From contig NC_079232.1 in assembly GCF_028502605.1 (NCBI RefSeq), positions 4,898,001-4,962,000 on the forward strand: DNA of 64,000 nt. The letters are read 5' to 3'. This document shows positions 40,687 to 52,482 of the stretch, piece by piece (positions within the stretch are counted from its first letter, which is position 1; every line of letters begins with the position of its first letter). The DNA comes from Trichoderma breve. Its lineage: Eukaryota; Ascomycota; Sordariomycetes; Hypocreales; Hypocreaceae. Made by a program: the position numbers and the translations under genes. The notes below the pieces were generated by a model that saw nothing but the letters and a program-made list of their open reading frames with translations, was not told where the DNA came from and ran no database searches.

Positions 40687-43600
40687 TCACAGGTTAATCA
40701 GATCAATCTCTGAGAAATCCGGCGGATATCTGCCGTACACCACTCGTACTTTGCTGTCCAGCGCCGTGCCTTCATTGCTGATCCAAATGTGCTCACTATA
40801 ATTGCGGGTTCGGCGGACCTCGTCGTCACTTATGCCCATGTCATCTCGAGGAACCCAAACAACAGGTCGACGAGCTCGCAGAGCTGAGTGGAGGAAGGCG
40901 TGTCGAACCAGGACATCTCTCTCTTCGGGGGTAAGGTCCTCGATTTCGTCGTGGATCCCTCCGTACAGCGCTTCTCCTATGGCGCGTTGTGCTTCGAGAT
41001 CTTTACTTCGCTGCTTTCGCCGGTACTCGGCAGCCTGAGAGTTATTGTCCATCATGGCCAGTTTTTTCAGTTGATTGCCACCGCCTTTGGCCCAGGATCC
41101 CACCTGCTTTCCGCCTCCTTTGGCCCAGGATCCTACTTTCTTCACCGGGTTTGCAAGTCGTACTTTTCCCTTTCCTGGCTGAATGTCGCTCAGCTCAATA
41201 TCTTCTCTACTCTCCATAGAGGTGGAAGCTTTTTCTGCTGTACCACCTTCCTCCCTTCGGCCGCCTTCAACATCCTCGTCATCCTCAATGTCTGAGTCGC
41301 CCGATAGCCCAAAGCGGCGGTCCTGAGCTCGCTGGAAGGCTTCGTCACGCAGAACAGCCTCATCCTCAAATGTAATGGGCAAATATCGGAACAGAGGCGA
41401 AAACGAGTTATTCAGGAGGATTTGGTAAAGAATAGTAAGGATCAAGACCACAATCATGACAATACCATGTGGCGTGCAGGTATGGGTGCCTGAGTCATCT
41501 ACCACAATGAAAAACAATCCGGCGAGGCAAAGCTCCATAACATAGATACCCGTAAACGTTTGGTTGAGCGCACGAGGGTACAACACACCACCGGTATCGA
41601 CTTCGAACCGAGTAACGTAAAGCATGGAGTACCGCTGGGCTACCCAGAGGAGCCCAAACGTGATGACGGCAAAAATAGAAATGAGCGGTGCGACGACGCT
41701 ATAGATAATGGCAATGCAGGCAAAGTTGGTATAGACGGGAAAGAATGTTCCCCAGTTGACATCGCTCAGTGTAGTGTTTCGAGACCACTTGCTGCGCGCG
41801 GTGTTGTCCAACAATCGAGCCAAGATGAACCACACAAAGAGGGCTCCAATCTGCAACAGAGTACCGGAACTGGTAGACATGGCCTGAAGAATCATGTAAG
41901 AGAAGAAATAGTTGGCGGCCTTTGGTAAATTCGTCGCGAGGAGATCCAATACGGCTGTGACCGAGTCGAGCTCCGTGATATTGTCGACCAGTTTGTCGAT
42001 CGAAGCGGCAAAGAACGAGGCAATGGAGACAATAAGGAAAACTTGGACAAAGAGGAAGGCGAAATAAAAGACTTGCACAAACTCTGCCTTTTGGGCTCCA
42101 GTCTTGGCTCCCCTGATCTCACCAAGAATATTCAGAATCATCGGAACAAGGATGAGGAGCAGAGCAAGCACAGCAGCCGGAAGAACACCTGCAACACCCT
42201 TGGCCGCATTCTCAAGAGCTTTGTTATCTCTCAGGAAGGCGAGCCAAGATGTCTGCTGGATGAGCTGATCCAGCTGGCCCAAGGCGGCCGTCCACGCGAC
42301 GGGAATGGCCCACAAGAAAATCATGGCCAACACGATAAGGGTAACGGCACCTGTACGCACCCATTCCTGCCACCATGAGAGGGCCATGTTGCTCCAAATG
42401 ACATCTCGAGGCGAAATCTCATTCACTCGTGGTGCCATTTGCCTGGGGATGTGATGGATAATGCTTTGACAAGCCATGTGGGCAGCCACTTGGTGGTTGA
42501 ACTGTATAAAGGCTGAGTTCATCAAGGGGAATCTTTCGGGGTGTTGCTGATCCTCATCAATTTCCATATTTAGTCGAGCCAGTTCGGTTCTGCACCAATA
42601 AATGGTGTCAACCTTTGTGTTGAATAACGGAAGGCCAGGCAGCCATGAGACTCCCCAGGGTGGTAGTCGATGGGTCGGACGGTCCTTTTTTCTGAGATAT
42701 TTCGCCCACTCGGCCTCAGTTTCTTCCTCCTCCACCTTGTACTCCTCGTTGAAGTAGACAGCAGGATAGTCATTTGTCTCGGTGGCCTTTTCGCTCGTAA
42801 AAGGAAGAACGCCTTTAATATTTTGCCACAACGTCCTCTTCTCAGGCCCTTGCTTGCCTATATAGTCGTCTGCCTCGTTTTGCTGAGGGACTGGAGATGC
42901 ATATCCGCCGGCAGGTGTCTTCCAGAATTCCCAGAACTTTGGTTCCTCCATGTTGTACATGTCGTCGATGTTTTCGAGTTTTCGAACTGTATTGCCTTCC
43001 ACCGTAACGGGTGCATTCTGTCGAATAGCTCTGGTGGAGCTAGCAGCCGACGCATTCGATGCTCCCCGCGAATGTGTTTGTGTGCGATGGGCTTCAAAAG
43101 ACTGATAGCCTCGATTTGGAGCGCCATCTTCTCCGGGAAGAGTCTGTTTGTTTGCCAGAGTTATAAAGCCATTGTTCATCCCAACATCGTCGATCTGATC
43201 GCCAGCCTTGTTGAAAGCTCCCTTGATATTCCTAAGCACCGCCACACTGCTACCGTCAGACGAATGGGATTTCCGGCCATCATCATCAGAGTCTGATGAC
43301 GATTCATCGGATTCCTCTCGGACGTCTTTGAGCTTATGCATCTTTCTTTTGTGGCTATCTTCAATACGTGACTCTCTAACGCCTTCGGCAACTGTGTGCG
43401 GGACGTGGTGCTGCTTGCCATCATTGGTCCCTTCGCCACTGTTTGCCATTCGTTTGGCCTCTGCGTCTTCCTCAGCTTGACGATCGGCCTTTTCTTTCTT
43501 CGATAGCCCCTTGCGCTGCTTCTTTTCCTCGGCATTTCGCTTCTTAAGCTGAGCCTTTTTGGCTGCCCGGATCAGTTCAGTCTCGGCGGCTTCTAGCTGA

Positions 43601-44544
43601 GCATGAATCTTATTTCGAAGGTTGACTTTGTCCAGGAGACTTGTTAAATCACGGTTGATCCAAATATTCCGAATCCCACCTGGGAAGACGTCGAATAATC
43701 CAGACAGCGCATCTTCACTGAGCCATTTGGAGGGAATGGAGTTGACAAGCACCGTTGTGGCAGAGGCCCTCAGTCGGTGTTCCGCACTAGTCAAATAGTC
43801 TTGACGAACTTTGATATACGCGCGCATCTCGAAGAAGATGACTCCACAGACCCAGAGGACGACAAGAATTGCCATCAACAAATGAGCAGCGTAACGACTG
43901 GTCTCGGTCGCCTTGACATTACCCCAGGCCAGGGTGTCTAGACCTGTAGGTACAAAGGCAGGATCGGTGCTATTGGTACTTGAATCCGAATCTGTGCTGT
44001 TGGTGCGGAAATCAATATCATGGCCGCGACCGCCAATATAATTGATGGGAATCAAGATGGGCATGACGATGGCGCAGATGGGAATGAAAATGATGAGGAG
44101 GGTTTTAAGATATCGAAGAAAAAAGTAAGCGTCCAGCCCGCACTTGTTAATGACTTGTCGATCATTGTACATGATCAGGGCCCTAATCATGGTAAAAAAG
44201 TTGTTTGGCGGCGAGTCGGTTCGTTCGCGCTCGGGGACAAGATACGTCTTGGGCTTGCTGTGAGGGAAGCCATGGTCAGCACACAAACATCACATCAGGC
44301 GCACAACACGATATACTTACAAAACTCTTGCCAATTTGTTCCTTAAAAGGATGAAAAGTAAAAGCTGTACGAAGAAAATGATAACGGAGACCAGAATGGC
44401 CGTCAAGAAGCTCACAATGCCGATGCCTTGGCTCTTCTGGCCATTTCCCGCCGACTGCGAATTATCTCGCCGTGCCAGAGTGGCTGCCGTCGAGATCATG
44501 GCATGGGCCCATGACCGGCCACCATCTAATGATGTCGTCTCCAT
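40687..44544 (-). CDS. Csc1/Rsn1/Phm7-type calcium-permeable stress-gated channel
   Basis: Two exons on the minus strand, 44544-44321 and 44257-40687 (63-bp intron), giving 1264 aa. The intron sits between the first TM helix (GIVSFLTAILVSVIIFFVQL) and KPKTYLVPERERT, as expected for this family. Order: RSN1_TM N-terminal three helices; a large PHM7 cytosolic loop (about 240-690) with an inserted, low-complexity Lys/Glu/Ser-rich segment; the DUF221/OSCA-like pore region with several helices (LIVLAMIFLWAIPVAWTAAL onward); and a C-terminal PHM7_ext domain ending HIWISNEGTALDSKVRVVYG. OSCA/TMEM63 relatives are mechanically or osmotically gated cation channels at the plasma membrane. An 11-residue motif (VGSWAKGGGKQ) is tandemly duplicated in the cytosolic tail. 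Confidence 0.92.
41075..41139 (-). repeat. In-frame 33-bp tandem duplication inside the channel gene
   Basis: Two adjacent units each contain GGCCCAGGATCC on the plus strand and encode VGSWAKGGG plus KQ or NQ on the minus strand. The unit is a multiple of three, so the frame is kept. Confidence 0.85.
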
Positions 44545-47053
44545 GGCGGGAGGAGAGAAACGAGGCGCGCCACCGTCAGGTTGGATGTGGAATGGTCGCG
44601 TAACGTGAAGGAAACAGATAGGAGGTTAGGTATATTTAAAATGAAGAGATGTAGGAATCATTTATTAAGAGGTAATGGATAGATATCGTGGCATTAAGTC
44701 GAGATTTGTAGGGGCGTCGGTACGATGATAGTGCCCCTCTGGGGGCTTCGAGGGAATGCGCTCAGGGTCTGTGTTTGTCGAGGGGAGACGAAAGCCAGCC
44801 GTGTTCACAATCAAAGGGGAGAAGCTGGAGGGCTAAAAGAAAAAGGAGAAGGCGAAGTCGGCGACAATGACAGCGCTTGCTGGTTGTCTCATTGAAGCGG
44901 TGGAGAGAGCAACCCTTTTGGTGGAGATGGAAGGGTTCAGTTTTTTTTTTTTTCTGTCGTTTGCTGAAAGAGCTTGGACGTGGTCAGTCAATGAATGAAC
45001 ATGGCATGAAATCAATGCTTGTTCAATTGCTAGTGCCTTGCTACCTTGTTACACGATAAGGTCATAGTGCGCTCCCTTGTCCTTGAATCCTTGTTTCTGG
45101 GCTTCTCGTCCAGAACGTCATGCGCGGCCGTGATTGGCGGCTGGTGGGTTCAGAAGCGCGCACATCGTCGCCATTAGAAACAGGGCCGTCGAGCGTCAGT
45201 GACATCAGAGGCGGCACAAAGACCCCCCAAGGCCCTGTCGCTAGCAGCGGGTGCGGCATGGATCAGCGCGGGTACAGGCGCCAGCCCCAAGCCTCAGTGA
45301 GCACCTTGATTCGTACAGGTGGTCTCGATGCGCTGCGATGCGCTGTTGGCCTTGCTTCAAGTGCAGCGCCCCACTCCCTCTCCAGTGGCTCAGGGCCTCT
45401 CATGTTGGCTCCCGCCGAGCTGGAATTGGATGCATGCAAGCGCTCGGCTCTCGACGCCATGTACATTCTGTATGTACAGTAATACAGCCTTGCTCAGTTG
45501 GCGGCAAAGAATTTTACGCGTGTTGCCAAGGGAGTAAGGCAGGGTACATGTACGAAGCATGTACCCGTTTGTGTCGGGTGTCTTTTACTTGTACTGATAA
45601 TGATTCAACAAAAAGCCCCGTCAGCAACATGGATCCGGACCCGATTCGAATGATAAAAAAGGGGGCTAGTGAGCAAACGGCGGTATGAAGTTTCAGCAAG
45701 GCCAGTGGCAAGTGGGTTCAACTGGTTTCCGCTTGGCGTTGGGCGTGGAGCAGGTACTCCGGGGTAACACAGACTGAACACATTTTAGCGATATCTCCCG
45801 CCTTCATTGACGTCAAGTGTCGCAATTCATAAGTGTTCAAGAACCCCGCAAACAGAACAACAACAACTGTGCACATGCTGATATACGTACAAACTTGAAC
45901 ACAGCACCATAGGAGGGTGTGTTGGAATGTTCTTTTGTGGTGGCGATGGCAATCAAGCGACTTGATTGTTGTCTGCCAGTTTTCGTTGCACTTCATATTT
46001 TCTTAGAACCATGAAGTCAATCAGCACATGCTCTACAGCGCCATGCGGTGGAAAGAAAACACCGCCTGTCTGGCACTATAATTGTATGCAATCGGCGGCG
46101 TTGTATTCTTCCCACCCTTGAGCGCCTACGTGTTTATACCTTGCTACCTCTTTATGACACTTCCAAGTTTAGTAGTATTACTTGGTAGTAACAGGTAGCA
46201 TTGGCTGTCTGAGATCGAGATCGCAGTGGAGAGACCAGCGTGCTGCTGTCGGCACAGATCGTCAATAATCTTATATGCTTTTTCAATACATCAAGTAAAC
46301 GGCTCCTTGCTGTTGTTTGCCGTGTTGGGCACTGGATAGCCACTCCCTTAAACATCGTAGCTACGAAGGTAATAATCCCCCAGAGAGTTGGAAGCTGTAC
46401 ATATTCTATAGGCAGCCAATAGCCGCATATACTTCTATGATTGGTCTGTACAGCTGATCGGGGTCTCCTGCAGGAGTCCCAAGGTTCGCTGCCCTCCGTA
46501 TCTGGTGGGGAGTCCTGATTATGTATTAGGCAAAGAGGCTTCACAACATCAAGTGCGGCCGGAATCTTTGGTCATATGATATGCCTTTGCGTCCACAATT
46601 GGGATGAGGCTGCCAATTTCCCACTGGCGAAGTTGGGCTGCTATTTCGCGGTAGCTCGGTGTTTCGACTGCAATCTTCATCAGAGAGGTGTCGAGGCTCA
46701 TTAAGTTGGATTTTGTTGGTATACGATTTTCTTAGTAAATGATTGCACGAACTGCCGACAGCTGCCGCATCTGAAACCATACGCAAGGCAGTGTCTGAAG
46801 TACCTACCTTAGTATCGAATGCGAACAGTGCTTCTTCCAGCCAGTATCTTCGAATGCCCTACCTGGAGTGTCCAGCTCAGTCTTAATTAAGGATCAATTC
46901 TAAGTCAAATGATCACTCAGACCATTTAGTGCGCGTGTGTATCATATCATCTCATCATATACATATATTATCAATGCCGGAACCTGAAGCTATCAGGCCA
47001 GAGCCCGTAAAATTGAAAACGCAAATTAAGTCGAAGCATTATATATCGCTACT
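44545..47053. other. Large intergenic region, 2.5 kb
   Basis: Channel promoter at the left, with a poly-T tract at about 44939-44954. Several open frames (for example 45120-45482 and 46152-46544) lack domain-like composition, introns or starts that I would trust. No gene is supported. Confidence 0.5.
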
Positions 47054-49309
47054 CTATCCAATGTTGAATTCACTAGCTCCGGTCGTGAGCATCCTACTCT
47101 TACGCATAAGCATGGCTCTCGCCGGCTTCGCTTGATCCTGCTTGTCGCTGTCGCTGTCATCATCGTCGTCTTTCTTAGCTCCCTTGACGCCCTGGGCTGT
47201 CCTCTTCCCAGCGTCCTTGCTACCCTTTGCCTTCCGGTCTAGGCCAGCACCAATTCCTCCTGGCGGGTCACGTAATCCATAGGCTTTTGCAACATGTCCT
47301 AAATGCAACTGAGTAATATCGAAGTGAACACGCTCTTCTCGGGTATGTGTCGCATAGGCTCTGATGTGTGACTTGAATCCGTTCCTCGCTAGTTCGAGTC
47401 GTTTGCTATCGATGAGGAGACGCTGCTCCAAGTGAAGTTGCAAAGTTTCCGCTTTATCGTGATAGGATTTCCCATCCTCGGGTTTGGCTGTTGTTTCCAC
47501 GGGGAATTCCAGTTTCGTCATCAGGCCCTTTTGCAGAACAGATTCGTATGATAGAGGGGACGGTGAGCCAGAAGCTTTGAGGAGCTCAATGTAGCCTTCC
47601 TCTGTACCGGGAAGAAGGAATATGACTGCGTCACCTGAGCGTCCAGCTCGCGCTGTTCGTCCAATTCGATGAATGTGATCGGCAAAGCTGAAAGCAGGGT
47701 CATATTCAATTACCAGATCAACCGAAGGAATATCTAGACCACGAGACGAGACATCTGTTGTAATGAGAAGAGAGGGGGACTTGCAGGCCGAGAATGATTT
47801 CAGTGTCGCTGTTCGTACTGGCTGTGAAAGGGAGCCATGCATCCTGTGCAGCACTACTTCGGGGCTTGCAAGAGAGGTAATGTACGCCGCCTTTGCAACG
47901 GTCTTGGAAGTATGTTCTGCATCCTTTGTAGCCGGCAGAGGCACCTCGCCGTTTTCGGGGATTTTAAGAAGTTCGTAGTGGAAGTCGACTGTATCAGCAC
48001 AGGACATGAAAATGATGGCCTTCATTGTGTGGCCACGGCGAGAGAACACAGACTTGAGATAGGCCATTAGCGTTACCAGTCTCAGCTTAGCAGGTACAAT
48101 AATGTGCGACTGGTGCAATTGTGCTGGAGCCTTGTGAACAGCCTGCTCGTCCTTGTTTTCGGCCACAGTCTCAGCACCCTTCTCAGCAGCTAAGAAGGTG
48201 GCATCGGCAAGGCTCATCTCTCCAAGCTTCTGCACATTCATTTTCATTGTAGCAGAGCATAGAACGGTGACTCTTCGGTCCGGAAGCGGGTCGAGAGATA
48301 CTCCAGAAGCAAGAGTTTTGGACAATTCCACCTGCTTAAGAGCATTTATAGCTTTCCTTAGATCCTCTTCGAATCCCAAATCCATCAGTCGATCGCCTTC
48401 GTCAAGAATAAGCCACCTTACGGTGCCCAAGTTGAGAGCCTTGGTATTATCGATGTGGTCAGCCAATCTTCCCGGAGTTGCCACCAAGAAGCTGATGCCT
48501 TTCCGAAGCCGGGCTTTCTCCGCCTTCTTTGACTCTCCTCCTGTAATGGCAGTAGAAACCAACCATGGGAATGGCCTGATGAGCTGTTCTAGAACTGTAT
48601 GTGTTTGTTTTGCAAGTTCGCGAGTTGGCGCGACAATAATGGCAAAAATGCCCGAGTCTCGATGAATCTGCTGCTCGCCGCGTCCGCTAAGGAGGAGAAC
48701 TCGATGCAATATAGGAAGAAGGTAGGCAAATGTCTTTCCCGAACCTGTTTCAGCTTGAACAAATGCATCTGAGCTGCTAGATAGCATGTGAGGAATGACT
48801 TTTTGCTGAATTGCCGTGGGTCGCTCAAGATTCATCTTGCCAAGTGCCTCAACGAGTCGAGAAGATATCGTCAATGATCCGAAATTGGCAACGGTAAGGA
48901 GTGGCGCGTTTGTTGGTTCTGGTTCCTTCCACTCGGCCTCGTCATCGAATGTTGTTTTCTGCTCTGGGTTGAACGAAAACAAGCGGGAAACGACCTGGCG
49001 CCCCTTCCCAGGACCTTTATTCTGTCCAGGGGCGTGGCCGTGATCTGCCATCTTCTTTCGAGGAAAATCTGTGAGATGTTCTGAATCACCTTCCGTACGT
49101 CTTCCCGGCCCATGGCCATCAACTCTCTGCCTCTTTGCCGATCGCTGGTCATCGTCAAGACCTGATCTCTCGACTGTTGGGCGTGTCCCAATCTTTGCGC
49201 TCTTCTGTGCCCGCTTCCTGTCTCTCCAGCTCCCTCCGGTGAATTTGACTTGCGGTTTGAGCGGCCCACTGCCCAGCTCAAAATTCATTAACATTCCATC
49301 GTCAGCCAT
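47054..49309 (-). CDS. dbp7: ATP-dependent RNA helicase Dbp7 (DEAD-box, 60S ribosome biogenesis)
   Basis: Intron-free, 751 aa from ATG 49309 (MADDGMLMNFELGSG). The open frame extends upstream to 49435 but begins there with TTG. Dbp7 acts in the nucleolus in early large-subunit assembly. Motifs in order: Q motif RPTAIQQKVIPHML, motif I AETGSGKT, Ia PTRELA, motif II LILDEGDRLMDLGFEED (DEGD instead of DEAD, a known feature of Dbp7), motif III SAT, then C-terminal MHGSLSQ, TDVSSRGLDIPSVD and HRIGRTARAGRSGD. The basic N-terminal extension (WRDRKRAQKSAKIG) and the Lys-rich tail (KGSKDAGKRTAQGVKGAKKD, then a DDDDDSDSD run) fit a nucleolar protein. Length matches yeast Dbp7. Confidence 0.93.
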   Translation of the reverse strand: MADDGMLMNFELGSGPLKPQVKFTGGSWRDRKRAQKSAKIGTRPTVERSGLDDDQRSAKRQRVDGHGPGRRTEGDSEHLTDFPRKKMADHGHAPGQNKGPGKGRQVVSRLFSFNPEQKTTFDDEAEWKEPEPTNAPLLTVANFGSLTISSRLVEALGKMNLERPTAIQQKVIPHMLSSSSDAFVQAETGSGKTFAYLLPILHRVLLLSGRGEQQIHRDSGIFAIIVAPTRELAKQTHTVLEQLIRPFPWLVSTAITGGESKKAEKARLRKGISFLVATPGRLADHIDNTKALNLGTVRWLILDEGDRLMDLGFEEDLRKAINALKQVELSKTLASGVSLDPLPDRRVTVLCSATMKMNVQKLGEMSLADATFLAAEKGAETVAENKDEQAVHKAPAQLHQSHIIVPAKLRLVTLMAYLKSVFSRRGHTMKAIIFMSCADTVDFHYELLKIPENGEVPLPATKDAEHTSKTVAKAAYITSLASPEVVLHRMHGSLSQPVRTATLKSFSACKSPSLLITTDVSSRGLDIPSVDLVIEYDPAFSFADHIHRIGRTARAGRSGDAVIFLLPGTEEGYIELLKASGSPSPLSYESVLQKGLMTKLEFPVETTAKPEDGKSYHDKAETLQLHLEQRLLIDSKRLELARNGFKSHIRAYATHTREERVHFDITQLHLGHVAKAYGLRDPPGGIGAGLDRKAKGSKDAGKRTAQGVKGAKKDDDDDSDSDKQDQAKPARAMLMRKSRMLTTGASEFNIG

Positions 49310-52300
49310 GGCGGGAGTGGCCTCGTCTCGCGGACAGTTGTTCGGTGGGGCTTCAACTTGGAAATGTTCGTCTCCAAAAGAAAAGAGGCAATTGGTTTTT
49401 TTGCTTTGCTTTGGAAAAATTCTTATCGATAACAATAGATAATGCGGCTAGATATCTGCGATAAGATGTGGGTGGGTCTTTGTGGCACAAGCAAAAGCTG
49501 CGCCAAGAATAGGTACCTAAGTACTGTAGCTGCTCATCGCTCTACGGTAAGCTTCTCGTCAACTCTACTGGACGATCTGGTCCTCCGAGTACCGTATGCA
49601 CGGGCTTCCTCCCCTTATCGCTCAGCTAACATCTGTGCAGAAGTATTCTACAACCTAGGCTCTTATCAAGTTCAGCTCTTGAGTCATGATGCTGTAACTG
49701 TTTGCGATGATGACCATACAATTCAAGCTTGCGAATGATAGGAGAGAAGTAGAAAGTGAAGAGAGGCTCATCTTATCTGCTTGGGGTATAAAGTAAAGTA
49801 ATAATGCCATAACAGATACTTGGATGAGCTCTCTTGGATTTGGATTTCTCTATTCTATCAGATCACAAAATTATCAAAACATCCTACGTTTGTGCAGATT
49901 ATCGAGTTCTAATGAATGAGCATCGCACGGAGAGCATTGCTAAGGTCACGGAAATAAGCAGAATACAGCGCCGGCTCGCCTATTGACGGAGAGGCCACCG
50001 GGTGTACGGCGGCCGGGGCGTAGAAAATATGCCGAGCGGCTCGGAGATGCTAGGCCATTGTCCGTAGCATCCGAGCCGTGTGGCAGTACGAGAAATGAGC
50101 CTTGTGTCTGTTACATGCGGGTGCAGACGGGACAAATTTCGTCAAAGTCCCGGCCATGTGACGGGCTGAGTTTTGGCGCACAGAAGGATCGCAAAGGCTC
50201 CACGCTTAGACAAGCGACAGCGACAGGTTCATTTTAGGGTTTGCTGCCATCAAGAGACTAACTGCCATAGTGGAAGACCTCTTCTAGAAACCTCTGGAGG
50301 GCGTTCGCAGAGTGGCTGTTTGGCAGGCGACTTGAGGCGTTCACTAATAACCATTGCCACTCGATGAAGACGGAAGCATGTGAAGACGCAGATCGACAGC
50401 AAAGAAGCATCACCTTGCCGGGAGTTGTCTGACGAGAGACGGTTGATGATTCGTGCGCGTCTAATTCAGAACAGATGTCCAATCTTACGAAGTGCTCGAA
50501 ACGGCAATCAATACCTGAACATAATGCATGATGCCCCGACTCTGTTCGGGCGCGTCGTACTTGGTGAATTAAACGCCATTGTCGCTAACACCAATACCAC
50601 ACACCCACAATCACTGGTGTCGGGTTCTCCAAGTGTCCGACACTGCGTCTCTGCGTGCTTGAATACGGAGACTAATACAGATTGATATGGGATGGGCGTC
50701 GCACCTTGCATTGGAGGGTCATCGCGGGTTGCCTATCAAGGACATGTGTCTTATTACTGCGACGCGCATGCTATGTACGTTTCCAGAGATAGAAACCACG
50801 TAATGCCGTTGGGATTCGTCTGAGGGATTAAAACATTGGTTCATTTTATCGCACTTGAATTTGATATGATAAACTTGATGCAAAGTGATATCAGATACCT
50901 GCCAGGCACATGCAGATATTGTCGTGTTAATCCCTTGCAGATGATACCCATCACTCATGTCAAGCAGCAAAACTGCCTCGGACGGAGACTCAAGAATGCC
51001 GGGCTCAGCTTCTCGGTCAACTGGAGGCCCATTTTGGCGCATCTCACGGAGCATCTCCAGGGTCCGCCGGCGGTTCCGGCTTCTTCCTTTGGTCCCCACA
51101 GGTCGGACAGGGAATCCCAGCGAATGGGAGCCGGTTTGTTCTCGCCGCGGCCAATCAGGGCCACCGCCAGCTTCGATTACTCTGTCAAACTTGGGACTTG
51201 TGGGACGCGCATGCCTTGCCGCCTTGCCAGAGAAAATTGCTTCTCTTTCTTTAGAGAAGTGGGCGGGATGAAGCAGTTTTGGGTAAGGCTCGTGTGCAGG
51301 TGTCGTGTGTGAGTTTAGAACCCCAGACTTGGAGAGATAAAATGCGAGTACTGTAATTTGCCTATGACGCACGCGATGGCGACGATGACCCGAAGGAGCA
51401 CGGATAAGTTTCCTTTGAGTTCTATGCCACCTACTGGGTATTCCATATTTGCCTGCGTCTCATTTTACTTGAATGCGTTAATGAGATGAGACTACTAAGC
51501 CACGGGGGACGGAGATGTGCGTCTGATGCCGTTTTGTGACTTCCTGTTTCTCTCCATATCCCATATAGACAATGCAGCAGTAGCGGCATCTGCAAGCTAT
51601 TGAGTGCATTGGATTGAAGACAGTCTGCATTACCAAGCATACAGGAAGACGCAGGGAGGAAAAAAATAGCCACCTTGTGCAGAAAAAAATTCGACAACTG
51701 GAGCCGTATCTGCACTGCATCTCTTTTCAGCCTGAGTCATCTCCACATGCTCGTGCCTTTGAAGCTCCCGAGTCCACCCTTCCAGTGCGCTAGCGTCAAG
51801 CACCTGTAGCAGCACTACTGGCACCTTCTAGGCGGCTTAATGCCTCCACTCGCGCTGTTTACGTAGATGCTGTCGCTGGCCCTTTAGCGGCCTCCTCCAT
51901 CCTTCCACGGCACTTCAGCGCAGCCCTGGCCCGAGAGAATAAGGCCGGCACGGGCCCCCGCCATTTTTTCCCGGCCTTATTTTCTCTCTTTTTTTTTACA
52001 TCTCAAGTCAGCGCACACAAACGACCAGGAAAAAAAGAAGATAGTCGAGGCTGGACCCTTTCTTTTCGTCCCAGCTCTTGACTTTCGGTTTTCTTTTTCT
52101 TCTTCCATTCTCATTCTTCTTTTTTCTCTCCAACCATTTTTTCAATTTACATAGCGCGTTTGTTTGACGGCTTTCACGGCTGTCAAATGAACCTGCAATC
52201 GCCCACTATCTTTTTCTCCCCCGTAAGTCTTGGCCCCGATTTTTGCTTTTGCCTCCCACGCTTCAATGCGCTGCTTGTGCGCCGTCACCGAGTTGCACCC

Positions 52301-52482
52301 GTGACAGACCCAAGCAAAGCATGCATCACCTTTTGTCTCACTCTGTTGTTATTGGGAGTATCCAATTCTCTGCAATATTGAAATACCCCTTGGCAATATC
52401 ATGCCTCTTTCATCCTCGCACTCCGGTACATGAACTCGCAACTAATCTGCCCGTCTCATAGTCTATACCTCCCGCTATCTAA
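49310..52482. other. Large divergent intergenic region, 3.2 kb
   Basis: Lies between dbp7 (minus) and the PPR gene (plus). The right end (about 51990-52150) is pyrimidine-rich, like a promoter or transcription-start zone. A strong donor (GTAAGT at 52223) and acceptor (CATAG near 52461) suggest a 5'-UTR intron in the PPR transcript. A 217-codon minus-strand frame at 50719-51372 has no recognisable domain. No gene is supported. Confidence 0.5.

Noticed and set aside
46152..46544. 130-codon minus-strand frame
   Set aside because: No domain or signal and no supporting splice structure; regarded as chance.
49310..49435. N-terminal extension of dbp7
   Set aside because: The frame begins with TTG and lacks similarity to Dbp7; ATG 49309 starts the conserved MADDG block.
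50719..51372. 217-codon open frame on the minus strand in the 3.2-kb intergenic region
   Set aside because: No recognisable domain, odd composition, overlapping long frames on the other strand in a GC-rich patch, and no convincing start context or introns.
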